Shown here piece after piece: positions 5,095-11,789 of a stretch of 11,789 nucleotides of DNA. Below the pieces are notes generated by a model. It worked only from the letters and a program-made list of their open reading frames with translations. It ran no database searches and was not told the origin of the DNA. Every line of letters starts with the position of its first letter. The first letter of the stretch is position 1. The position numbers and the translations under genes were made by a program. Origin of the DNA: an uncultured Lachnospiraceae bacterium (GTDB lineage Bacteria > Bacillota > Clostridia > Lachnospirales > Lachnospiraceae); assembly GCA_949346185.1 (NCBI GenBank), contig CASGVX010000035.1, forward strand, positions 1-11,789. The letters run 5' to 3'.

Positions 5095-5815
5095 ATCTTC
5101 CGCCGATTCTCGCCTGCTCCTCCGGCTTAACCTTCGTCCAATCAACCGCCCTGATCTGCGCCAGCAAATCCTCTGCCGTATCTGCCCTGAGAGACACCTT
5201 CTGGGTGGTGTGCGGAATATGGGGCTGCCCTCTTCTCGCCGCCTCTTCCTGTCTGGATGCCCTCTCCTTGGCCTCTTCTTCCTCGGCTCTCCTATTTTCC
5301 CTTGTCTGCTCTATGTGCTCTCTCTGACGCTCGCCCATTCTCTCCAATTCAGCAAAATAAGATACTTTTCCATCTTTGTCGATGGTGATGCCAATATTCT
5401 TTACATCCTTCCCCTCTTCCTGCAATTTTTCCTTAATGCTGTCCAGATCCGTAGTTGCATCGGACAAAATCGACAGATATTTCTCCTTCATCTCAGAATC
5501 TGCCGCCATCTCTTCCAAGGTCTCCGGATCAATCAGCACGCTATATTCCTTAGTGCCTCTGGAGAGATAATACTGCGCCTCCTCCTCTGATGCATAATCA
5601 GCCACGATGAAATCCATATTGCCATATGTTTTCTGCAATTCCTCCAGAAGCTTCTGTGCCTTCTCGCTCAGCTTCACCTGACCCTTTTCAGATGCGCCAG
5701 CCCTCTCAGACTTGGAGGCACTGCCACTCTCCCTGGTTTTCCTGTCATTTCTGGTAGTCGTGTCATAATAGTTTTTTTGATTTTGGTATACTCCGTATCC
5801 TTCAATAAAACTCAT
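5078..5815 (-). CDS. Uncharacterised protein, possibly DUF6033 family
   Basis: A 245-residue protein with a polar, Ser/Thr/Lys-rich N-terminus (1-47), then a conserved-looking core: VKLSEKAQKLLEEL (47-60), MDFIVADY (67-74) and RGTKEYSVLIDPETLEEMA (86-104). Residues 155-195 are Glu/Arg-rich and probably helical (coiled coil), and the last ~45 residues form a separate short region. There is no signal peptide or membrane segment. The core resembles what I recall as DUF6033 from Lachnospiraceae; the role is unknown. The start is fixed by AAAGGAGGG seven bases before the ATG. The upstream sequence contains a TAAG-N15-GCCGATAC element like a sigma-D (FliA) promoter. This would make the gene part of the motility regulon, but no flagellar gene is visible in the window. 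The downstream coiled-coil gene has a similar leaderless, charged build. Confidence 0.75.
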   Translation of the reverse strand: MSFIEGYGVYQNQKNYYDTTTRNDRKTRESGSASKSERAGASEKGQVKLSEKAQKLLEELQKTYGNMDFIVADYASEEEAQYYLSRGTKEYSVLIDPETLEEMAADSEMKEKYLSILSDATTDLDSIKEKLQEEGKDVKNIGITIDKDGKVSYFAELERMGERQREHIEQTRENRRAEEEEAKERASRQEEAARRGQPHIPHTTQKVSLRADTAEDLLAQIRAVDWTKVKPEEQARIGGRFDFNI

Positions 5816-5854
5816 AATCTCGCCCTCCTTTGCGATATGTATCCATGCAGGCCC

Positions 5855-5902
5855 AAAAAAGGAGCCAATCTCATTTATCTAGTAAATGTATCGGCTCCTT
5901 TT
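5855..5902 (-). terminator. Terminator of the sugar ABC transporter operon
   Basis: AAAAGGAGCC (5857-5866) and GGCTCCTTTT (5893-5902) are perfect 10-bp arms. Within the loop, CATTTA and TAAATG can form an inner stem. On the minus strand the hairpin ends in a run of six T. It lies about 50 bases beyond the permease stop codon at 5955 and may also act in the other direction. Confidence 0.85.
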
Positions 5903-5914
5903 CCCAAATCCTTA
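5888..5914 (-). promoter_or_regulatory. Sigma-D (sigma-28/FliA)-like promoter overlapping the terminator
   Basis: On the minus strand, TAAG (5911-5914), a 15-base spacer and GCCGATAC (5888-5895). The sigma-28-type consensus is TAAA-N15-GCCGATAA/T. The match is 3/4 at -35 and 7/8 at -10. It points at the DUF6033-like gene, with a leader of about 65 bases. No alternative sigma-A promoter was found in the 140-base gap. Confidence 0.5.
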
Positions 5915-5954
5915 ACAGGGGTGTACTATTTCCAGTAACAACAGGGGCAATATC

Positions 5955-6797
5955 TTACTCTTTCACTCCTCCCAGCGCAACGCCTTCTATAATATATCTT
6001 GACAAGAACAGATATACAAGAATGATGGGCACAATGGCAATGAGAATCAGCATATACACCTTGCCCATGTCAAATTTCAGAAAGTCAGCGCTTCTTAAGG
6101 AAGCAATCATGATGGGCAGCGTCTGCTTTTTCTTTGACGTTATCACCAATGCCGGAATAAAGTAATTGTTCCAAGAGGTTACAAAAGAAAAGATTGCCTG
6201 CACCGCTACCGCCGGCTTCATAATCGGAAGCACGATGGAATTAAATGTCCTGAACTCCCCTGTGCCGTCGATCCTTGCGGCCTCCACCAATTCCATAGGC
6301 AAAGCCGACTGCATGTAACTGTACATAAAATAAAATACAGACGGTGCTGCAATCGCAGGCAGAATCAATGGAACCAATGTGTCATTCAGATGCATCCCCG
6401 TAACTAGGCGCAAGAATCCAAGAGCGCACACCTGGGTAGGCATGACAAGAATCATCATGATAAAAGCAAAGGCAGGCTTTTTTAATTTAAAATCATAGGC
6501 ATACAGCCCGTATGCTGTCATTGCTGAAAAATATGTGCTCAATACCGCGCATCCGGTAGAGACCAGCAGGCTGTTTAAAATGCCGTACAAAACAGGTATA
6601 TTGGCATCGTTCAAGACATTCTTCAAATTTGCCAGCAAATTCGTACCTGGAAGAAACGAAAAACCTTTCTGCAAGTCAATATGCGTTCTGGTGGCATTGA
6701 CAATCAGGATATAAAAGAAAAACAGGCACAATATCGCCAAAAACCCCAGCACAATATGCACAATGATTTCCCGCACGGTGGATTTCCTTAATTTCAT
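5955..6797 (-). CDS. Sugar ABC transporter permease, MalG-type (CUT1)
   Basis: A 280-residue inner component of a carbohydrate-uptake-1 ABC importer, integral to the cytoplasmic membrane. Six transmembrane segments are expected; visible ones include IVHIVLGFLAILCLFFFYILIV (12-33), about 74-100, 108-128, 140-160, 198-216 and 247-265. The cytoplasmic EAA loop that docks on the ATPase is clear: MELVEAARIDGTGEF (168-182) followed by LPIMKPA. The C-terminus IIEGVALGGVKE is the typical MalG-type ending. The start overlaps the stop of the other permease by four bases (ATGA), which indicates translational coupling. AAAGGAGG lies upstream of the ATG. It is the last gene of the operon, followed by a strong terminator. 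The substrate is inferred from the GH94 neighbour as cellobiose or another beta-linked disaccharide. Confidence 0.92.
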   Translation of the reverse strand: MKLRKSTVREIIVHIVLGFLAILCLFFFYILIVNATRTHIDLQKGFSFLPGTNLLANLKNVLNDANIPVLYGILNSLLVSTGCAVLSTYFSAMTAYGLYAYDFKLKKPAFAFIMMILVMPTQVCALGFLRLVTGMHLNDTLVPLILPAIAAPSVFYFMYSYMQSALPMELVEAARIDGTGEFRTFNSIVLPIMKPAVAVQAIFSFVTSWNNYFIPALVITSKKKQTLPIMIASLRSADFLKFDMGKVYMLILIAIVPIILVYLFLSRYIIEGVALGGVKE

Positions 6798-7762
6798 GAT
6801 ACCCTCGCCTCCTTTCTCTCACGCTTTGCCTTCTTGGCAGCAGCCTTCGAGCCATCCAAATCGTTGGAATTCATAAACTTATATACTAAGAAGCATAGAG
6901 CCGCACTGACAATAAATAGACATACAGAAAGTGCTCCAGCCATGCCATAATTCTTGCTGCTCAAATGACTGTTCAAATACATAATCAGCGTCATGGACGT
7001 CCTGTCCGGCGTTCCTGCGCCATCCGTCAAAATCTGAGGCACATCAAACATCTGCAGTCCGCCAATCAATGATGTAATCAACGTATACCCAAGAACCGGC
7101 TTAATTAGCGGCAATGTAATCTTAAAGAAAATCTGCCTGTGGGTGCATCCGTCCAACTCTGCTGCCTCGAACAGCGAGGGATTGATTCCCATCACCGCCG
7201 CCATGAGCATAATCGTCGTGCTGCCAAACCACATTAAGAAATTCATCAAGCCAATCAGTCCCCTAGTGCCTCCCACCGTGGCCATAAATCTAATCGGGCC
7301 ATCAACAAAGCCATGGCCTACGAGAAATGAATTGATTGGCCCGCTGTCCGAATACAATGTGAAAAACAACATGGAAAATGCAGCCGCCATGATCAGGTTG
7401 GGAAGGTAAATCACCACCTTGAAAAACTGCTTTCCCCGTATTTTTAGCCTGGTATCCGTAAACCATGCCGCCAGCAGAAGCGACACGATGATTTGCGGGA
7501 TAAATCCTATAATCCAAAGTATAAATGTATTTGACGCATACTTTGGCAAATCCGTGGTGAAAAGTTCCTTAAAATTATGCAGTCCCACGAAATTCGGCCC
7601 TATTTCCTTCAATCCCGAGCGATAATACTCAAAAAAACTATAACGAATCGTATCTACCAGCGGAATAAAGGAAAATATAAAGAATGTCACAAAAAAAGGC
7701 AGAATAAAGATATATCCCCATTTTGCATAATTTACTTTCTTCTTAGAATTCTTTTCTTTCAT
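6794..7762 (-). CDS. Sugar ABC transporter permease, MalF-type (CUT1)
   Basis: A 322-residue membrane permease that pairs with the MalG-type subunit. It has a basic N-terminus (KEKNSKKK), a first hydrophobic segment at about 16-37, further segments at about 79-101, 115-136, 168-190, 223-240 and 273-295, and a basic cytoplasmic tail (KKAKRERKEAR). The EAA loop is NPSLFEAAELDGCTH (194-208) followed by LPLIKPVLG. I chose the ATG at 7762. The ATG at 7771 directly abuts the ribosome site AAAGGG, while 7762 lies nine bases from it; the longer form would add MIW. It sits 66 bases downstream of the binding-protein gene with a GC hairpin between, and overlaps the next gene by four bases. No ATPase gene accompanies the system here. 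Confidence 0.92.
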   Translation of the reverse strand: MKEKNSKKKVNYAKWGYIFILPFFVTFFIFSFIPLVDTIRYSFFEYYRSGLKEIGPNFVGLHNFKELFTTDLPKYASNTFILWIIGFIPQIIVSLLLAAWFTDTRLKIRGKQFFKVVIYLPNLIMAAAFSMLFFTLYSDSGPINSFLVGHGFVDGPIRFMATVGGTRGLIGLMNFLMWFGSTTIMLMAAVMGINPSLFEAAELDGCTHRQIFFKITLPLIKPVLGYTLITSLIGGLQMFDVPQILTDGAGTPDRTSMTLIMYLNSHLSSKNYGMAGALSVCLFIVSAALCFLVYKFMNSNDLDGSKAAAKKAKRERKEARVS

Positions 7763-7786
7763 CCATATCATCCCTTTCCATATCAG

Positions 7787-7811
7787 GGGGGCGAACGCAT
7801 CGCTCGCCCCC
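7787..7811 (-). other. Intercistronic GC hairpin between binding-protein and permease genes
   Basis: GGGGGCGA (7787-7794) pairs exactly with TCGCCCCC (7804-7811). The stem extends by two more pairs after one mismatch, leaving a tiny loop. No T-run follows, so it is not a normal terminator. In CUT1 operons a hairpin at this place commonly stabilises the upstream binding-protein mRNA or attenuates transcription, giving more binding protein than permease. Confidence 0.7.
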
Positions 7812-7828
7812 TCCCCCAGAAATCTTCA

Positions 7829-9184
7829 TCACTCAGGCCACACAACTTCTTTAATATCGGGATATACTTCCTTGATTGCCGCTTCAAAGTTTTTCTTAGC
7901 AGTATCAAAATCAACATTTCCATTAAAGTAATCTCGGAAGGCGTTCTGAATCTTCTCGTTGCATCCCTGGTCATAAGGAGATACATTGCTCATATCAATC
8001 TTGGGAGCCACATCGGCAAACAGAGCCACATGGTTCTGCCCTCCCAGAAATTCTGACTTAAAACTAGAAGACTCGGCAATCTCCTTCATGCCGGAAACAG
8101 TATTCGTATAATCCTGAATTTCCTGATTCAGGGTCATCTCTTTCATGATATCCTTAGTACAAGTAAGCTTGAGCATGATATCCTTAATGGTATCTACATT
8201 GTCTGTTCCGTTTGCCGCCACAAGCCATGAGCCACCCCAGTAATAGGGCTGAGGGCCATTGCATGTCGCCCAGTCTCCCTTGCCTTCCTCGCCGGCATTG
8301 GCAACAAGGGTAAAGTTAATGCCCCATGTGGAATAGAAGAATCCAAATACTTTCGCACCCACGCCCTGATCCTTTGCCCAGGTATCATCCCAAAGGGAAG
8401 TCTTATTATTATATCCCCGATCAGTAAAGGTCTTTGTCTGCTCAATCCAGTTCATGATATTTTTGTCAACCGTTACCGTAGTACCTTCCACCCATGGCTT
8501 CTCCACGTTATTGGAAAATACCCGGAAGGAATCATCATAGCCGGAAAGCATCTGATACCCCTTTTCCTTTGCCTTCGATGCCACGTCGCTGAATTTCTGC
8601 CAGTCTGACAATGCCGCCTGAACTTTCTCAGGCTCATCTGTACCCAGAACTGCCTTCGCTATAGAGCGCCTATATGCAAACAGTCCCGGTGCAGCCTGCC
8701 AGGAAGTCGCCCTCTGCTGTCCCTTTGCATCTGTAACAATATCCTTCGTGTACTGATACTGGTCAGCAAGATCCTGCTCACTAAGCCCCACATCTGTAAG
8801 GGGCATGGCAACATCCGCATCTGCGTCCACATATTTCAGCGCATAGTCAGCCTCAATCAAGAACATGTCAATCTTTTCATCAGCCGCAGCGTCCGCCTGT
8901 ACCTTCAAAGCCTCGTCCAGCTTGTTCTGGTACACATTGTCCTTATTGGGATGAATGGTCCACTTCACCGTGGTGCCATCTTTCAACGTGGTGGTTGACT
9001 TGTCTTTCGCAACAGATTTCACTTCTGGATAGTAATCATTGAAGCGACTTTGAAATTCGTCATTCCAGCACCAGATATTGAGCACCTTCTTCCCGCCTTC
9101 ATCCGATGCAGGCGAGCCGCAGCCGGACAAAGCGCCTGCTACCATAGACGAAGCAAGCAACATACTGAGTAATTTCTTCTTCAT
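7829..9184 (-). CDS. Lipoprotein sugar-binding protein of CUT1 ABC transporter
   Basis: A 451-residue extracellular solute-binding protein (family 1, MalE-like). The N-terminus is a lipoprotein signal: MKKKLL, a hydrophobic stretch, and lipobox LSGC with the lipid-carrying Cys at residue 22. The mature protein begins CGSPASDEGGKKVLNIWCWNDEF, typical of Firmicute sugar-binding proteins. Aromatic residues likely to stack on sugar rings are plentiful, for example TWGINF, PQPYYWGGSWLVAA and NVEKPW. Anchored outside the membrane, it would hand its ligand to the two permeases encoded directly downstream. The start is fixed by AGGAGGT eight bases before the ATG. The length is normal. The ligand is most likely cellobiose or a related disaccharide, judged by the GH94 gene upstream on the same strand. 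Binding specificity cannot be read from the sequence. Confidence 0.93.
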   Translation of the reverse strand: MKKKLLSMLLASSMVAGALSGCGSPASDEGGKKVLNIWCWNDEFQSRFNDYYPEVKSVAKDKSTTTLKDGTTVKWTIHPNKDNVYQNKLDEALKVQADAAADEKIDMFLIEADYALKYVDADADVAMPLTDVGLSEQDLADQYQYTKDIVTDAKGQQRATSWQAAPGLFAYRRSIAKAVLGTDEPEKVQAALSDWQKFSDVASKAKEKGYQMLSGYDDSFRVFSNNVEKPWVEGTTVTVDKNIMNWIEQTKTFTDRGYNNKTSLWDDTWAKDQGVGAKVFGFFYSTWGINFTLVANAGEEGKGDWATCNGPQPYYWGGSWLVAANGTDNVDTIKDIMLKLTCTKDIMKEMTLNQEIQDYTNTVSGMKEIAESSSFKSEFLGGQNHVALFADVAPKIDMSNVSPYDQGCNEKIQNAFRDYFNGNVDFDTAKKNFEAAIKEVYPDIKEVVWPE

Positions 9185-9218
9185 AACTTCTTACCTCCTA
9201 TAAATTTGTTTTTCTAAG

Positions 9219-9248
9219 GATATGTTGTCCCCATGTAACTATTCACAA
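9219..9248 (-). promoter_or_regulatory. Candidate proximal promoter of the transporter operon
   Basis: On the minus strand, TTGTGA (9243-9248) and CATATC (9219-9224) are 18 bases apart, with a predicted start about 28 bases before the ATG. The -35 falls inside the left arm of repeat copy D. The -10 is only a moderate match. Confidence 0.3.
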
Positions 9249-9428
9249 TCATATCCGGAAAAAGAATAGAATCGTTATGCTTGCACATAAGATTCTGGCT
9301 ATCTTCAAGACATGGTTCGTGGAAACTGTTCATCCCATCATAAGATAGACAAAGTCGTGTCAGCAGCAACTGATACCGCAAGGCAGCGGATCTATCGCAT
9401 GAGAGAATGAATGGCTGTGAATAGCAAC
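9235..9428. repeat. Repeat copy D in the 352-bp gap upstream of the binding-protein gene
   Basis: The gap 9185-9535 contains no gene. It is bounded internally by GTAACTATTCACA (9235-9247) and TGTGAATAGCAAC (9416-9428), which are imperfect inverted copies of each other (11 of 13). Bases 9392-9428 match repeat copy C (3286-3322) at 31 of 37 positions. The ~168 bases between the ends encode nothing recognisable. The arrangement looks like a small non-coding element with terminal inverted repeats that lies in the leader or promoter of the transporter operon. Confidence 0.55.
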
Positions 9429-9448
9429 ATCCTCATTAATCTGACATT

Positions 9449-9473
9449 ATTATATCTTTGCTGCATGCAACAA
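9449..9473 (-). promoter_or_regulatory. Candidate distal promoter with palindromic operator
   Basis: The palindrome TTGCTGCATGCAACAA (9458-9473; one mismatched pair in 16 bp) is followed on the minus strand, three bases later, by a perfect -10 box TATAAT (9449-9454). A -35 match is weak (TTGTAT with a 20-base spacer). A regulator bound to the palindrome would block this promoter. The palindrome does not fit a CcpA cre site well. It could be the operator of a LacI-type sugar regulator; none is encoded in the window. Confidence 0.35.
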
Positions 9474-9535
9474 TATACAAAAATAATTACAATTATATCA
9501 TAACAATGACATATATAGCGTGCAGGATATGACGA

Positions 9536-11789
9536 TTACGACATCAATAATTCAATATCCGTCTCCTGCGTCATCAGTTCTTCCGGAATAAATGCATCCT
9601 GCATTTCAACCCCATTCACAAACATCGCCTTGCATCCTGATTCCACATGTCCCGGATTCCTGACAGCAATATGCAAATGCTTCCCCCTGAAATCTTTTTC
9701 TATGTCAAAACCGTCCCACTCTTTCGGAATAGAGGGAGCAATGCGCAATCCATTGAAATCAGGACGCATGCCTAAGATTCCCTCCACGCAGGCTACCATG
9801 ACAGTGGATGCCGTTCCCGTCAGCCAATGCACATGGGAACGCCCAAAATGAGGGCTTGCCGTCCCCTCGGTAAACTGTCCATAGCAATAAGGCTCCAGCC
9901 TTCGGATTTCCGCCCTGTCATTCTGAGCCGCAGGAGCATTTTCCATGAAATACTGAAACGCCCGGGCTCCATTGCCCCGCAAGGCTTCCGCAAGGATGAT
10001 CCATCCCTGGGACTGGGAAAAAATCCCCGCATTTTCCTTCACTCCCTGATTATAGATTACGGCAAGAGCGCCATCAAAAGCATTTTGGTGATATGGCGGA
10101 TCCATCAAGAGAAGCCCATACTCCGTATTCAAGCGCTCATAGACCTTGTCCAGAACCAAATCAGCCTGCTCATCCGTGGCCAATCCGCTTATAACAGACC
10201 AGCTCTGGGGGTTCAGCCACATATTCGCCTCTAGCCCTTCCCGGTTCCCAATCACCTCTCCCCCCTCTGTAAATCCTCGGATAAACCGATCCTGATCCCA
10301 GCATAGCTCCTGTATCAGTTTTCCCATTTTATCCTGAATTGCCACCAGTTTTTCAATGTATTCCCCATCCCCCTTGTATTCTGCAAAATCTTTCATCACC
10401 GACAGGGCATAATAAAACTGAAAGGCTACGAAAGTTGATTCTCCCTCCTTTCCCAGTCTGAGACAGTCGTTCCAGTCCGCATATAATCCCGCAGGCATTC
10501 CATGAATCCCCAAATGATTGAGGGAAAAGTCAATGGCACGCTTTAAATGCTCATACACCGTGCCCTCGCCCTTATTGGCAAAGGGAATCACTTCGTCAAT
10601 AAAAGAGAGATTCCCTGATTCGGCGATATATTTATAAACGGTAGGGAACAGCCATAGGGCATCGTCCGCCCGGTACTCTGGATGTCCCGTCTCCTCTGCA
10701 TACGCAGAATCCTCCGGCGTGTTCTCATGTCCCGGATGATGGGTAAATTTCACAAGGGGCAGCCCTGCTCCATGGTGAACCTGAGCTGAAAGCATAAAGC
10801 GAATCTTTTCCAAAGCCATATCTGGTTCCAAGTGAATGATTCCCTGGATATCCTGCACCGTATCCCGATATCCGTACCCATTCCTCAACCCACAGTAAAC
10901 AAAGGAAGCGGCTCGGGACCAGATGAATGTCATAAAGCAATTATAGGCATTCCAGATATTGACCATAGTATCAAACTCTTTGCTGGGCGTCTTAATCTGA
11001 AAGTGAGAAAGTTTCTGATGCCAATAATCCCTCAATTCGTCCAATTCCTTACTGCAAACTTCTTCCGGATTGTGATATCTCTTCAAAATCATTTCTGCCT
11101 CTGCGTCATCCTTCATTCCCAAAATAAATACAATCCTTTTCGTCTCCCCGGGAGCCAGCACCATGGCACTGGAAAGAGCACCACATCCATTCTCATTATA
11201 ATGAAGTTCTCCATCCAATTCTCCTCGAATCACGCCTGCCGGATCTCCATATCCATGGTACCGTCCCAGAAAGGCTTCCCTATCCCCGCAGTAGGAAGAT
11301 ACCTTTTGCCCTTCCATGCCAAAAAACCGCTCCGTAACCTTTTTGCCATCGACTTCTTGACCCTCTCCTATCTCGTCCAAATTGCCATGGACTATTTGGC
11401 ATATCCTGTTTTCTCGAAATACAGACTTTGTAATATACTGGGAATATTGCAAATTCACCTGATCCTGCTCATAGTTATCATTATTGGTAAACTCCGCATA
11501 TCCCGTGACAGTTAATTTCCTCTCATTCTGGGACGCATTAGACAGGCACATGCTCCATACCTCATAGCACTTATTCAACGGAACATAATATGAAACCTCT
11601 GAATGAATCCCGCTGTAATCCGCAATCATCTTAGTATATCCCAGACCATGACGGCACTCGCTCTTATACTTAGACAAAGGCTTGCCCACGGGCTGCCATG
11701 AGGCGGACCAGTAATCCTTGCTGCCGTCGTCCCTAATATAAATATACCGTCCGGGCTGGTCAAAGCCATTGAATACATAACGCAAGAGT
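9536..11789 (-). CDS. GH94 disaccharide phosphorylase, cellobiose phosphorylase-like (5' partial)
   Basis: A cytoplasmic inverting phosphorylase. Family members convert a beta-linked disaccharide plus phosphate into alpha-glucose 1-phosphate (or the amino-sugar equivalent) and a monosaccharide. About 750 residues are present. The frame is still open at the edge and enters with LLRYVFNGFDQPGRYIY, which in cellobiose phosphorylase lies about 60-65 residues from the N-terminus, so the true start is outside. The predicted total of about 815 fits cellobiose or chitobiose phosphorylase better than the longer cellodextrin enzymes. Counting from the first in-frame TTG codon (11785), motifs are DYWSASWQPVG (24-34), GYGYRDTVQD (303-312), the general-acid region ADWNDCL (436-442) and VHWLTGT (652-658). 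At IFSQSQGW the usual phosphate-binding His is Gln (Q591). The gene ends 351 bases upstream of the binding-protein gene on the same strand. The exact acceptor sugar is uncertain. Confidence 0.88.
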   Translation of the reverse strand, partial: LLRYVFNGFDQPGRYIYIRDDGSKDYWSASWQPVGKPLSKYKSECRHGLGYTKMIADYSGIHSEVSYYVPLNKCYEVWSMCLSNASQNERKLTVTGYAEFTNNDNYEQDQVNLQYSQYITKSVFRENRICQIVHGNLDEIGEGQEVDGKKVTERFFGMEGQKVSSYCGDREAFLGRYHGYGDPAGVIRGELDGELHYNENGCGALSSAMVLAPGETKRIVFILGMKDDAEAEMILKRYHNPEEVCSKELDELRDYWHQKLSHFQIKTPSKEFDTMVNIWNAYNCFMTFIWSRAASFVYCGLRNGYGYRDTVQDIQGIIHLEPDMALEKIRFMLSAQVHHGAGLPLVKFTHHPGHENTPEDSAYAEETGHPEYRADDALWLFPTVYKYIAESGNLSFIDEVIPFANKGEGTVYEHLKRAIDFSLNHLGIHGMPAGLYADWNDCLRLGKEGESTFVAFQFYYALSVMKDFAEYKGDGEYIEKLVAIQDKMGKLIQELCWDQDRFIRGFTEGGEVIGNREGLEANMWLNPQSWSVISGLATDEQADLVLDKVYERLNTEYGLLLMDPPYHQNAFDGALAVIYNQGVKENAGIFSQSQGWIILAEALRGNGARAFQYFMENAPAAQNDRAEIRRLEPYCYGQFTEGTASPHFGRSHVHWLTGTASTVMVACVEGILGMRPDFNGLRIAPSIPKEWDGFDIEKDFRGKHLHIAVRNPGHVESGCKAMFVNGVEMQDAFIPEELMTQETDIELLMS

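Noticed and set aside
9185..9535. Riboswitch or small RNA in the long leader of the transporter operon
   Set aside because: I see repeat ends and promoter-like sites but no recognisable conserved riboswitch core or terminator/antiterminator pair.
9476..9536. Intrinsic terminator directly after the GH94 gene
   Set aside because: Only short AT-only stems are present before TTTTT on the minus strand. They are too weak to call, so read-through into the transporter operon remains possible.
10832..11515. Plus-strand 227-residue open frame opposite the GH94 gene
   Set aside because: It is fully antisense to a clear enzyme gene, has no recognisable domain and no ribosome site, and is best seen as a shadow.

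Overview
The window looks like a piece of a Gram-positive, anaerobic gut-type Firmicute, most likely Lachnospiraceae. Grounds: strong AGGAGG-type ribosome binding sites, sigma-A promoters with 17-base spacers, a TSCPD small protein and DUF-type proteins typical of that family, a LSGC lipobox on the solute-binding protein, and GH94 phosphorolysis coupled to a CUT1 transporter. This is inferred from content only. No rRNA, tRNA, CRISPR array, integrase or transposase was seen.

Layout. Positions 1-700 hold the tail of an unknown frame and a small P-loop kinase-like gene (+). Positions 785-2287 hold two minus-strand genes: a leaderless lytic transglycosylase with its own promoter, and a protein built around a 45-bp (15-residue) tandem repeat. 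A 230-bp divergent promoter region separates these from a sirtuin deacetylase and a TSCPD-domain protein, both on the plus strand. Positions 3712-5815 hold three minus-strand proteins of unknown function (DUF3877-like, a coiled-coil protein, and a DUF6033-like protein). The last of these is preceded by what looks like a sigma-D (flagellar sigma factor) promoter. Positions 5955-11789 hold a sugar module on the minus strand. In transcription order it runs: GH94 disaccharide phosphorylase (N-terminus cut by the window edge), a 352-bp regulatory gap, a lipoprotein sugar-binding protein, and two CUT1 permeases. A strong terminator follows the last permease.

How the sugar genes fit together. The lipoprotein captures a disaccharide, probably cellobiose or a related beta-glucoside, and the two permeases import it. 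The phosphorylase would then split it with inorganic phosphate into a sugar 1-phosphate and a free sugar. No ATPase is encoded here, so a shared MsiK/MalK-type ATPase elsewhere is expected. A GC hairpin between the binding-protein and permease genes probably sets the excess of binding protein over permease.

Most notable structure: a dispersed palindromic repeat with GTTACTATTCAC-type ends occurs in four intergenic places (about 662, 2316-2441, 3258-3322, 9235-9428). At the divergent promoters near 2.35 kb it lies at the predicted start of both transcripts. Also notable are a sigma-D-like promoter embedded in a terminator stem, a Gln where characterised GH94 enzymes have their phosphate-binding His, and two tandem-repeat blocks (45 bp coding, 40 bp non-coding).
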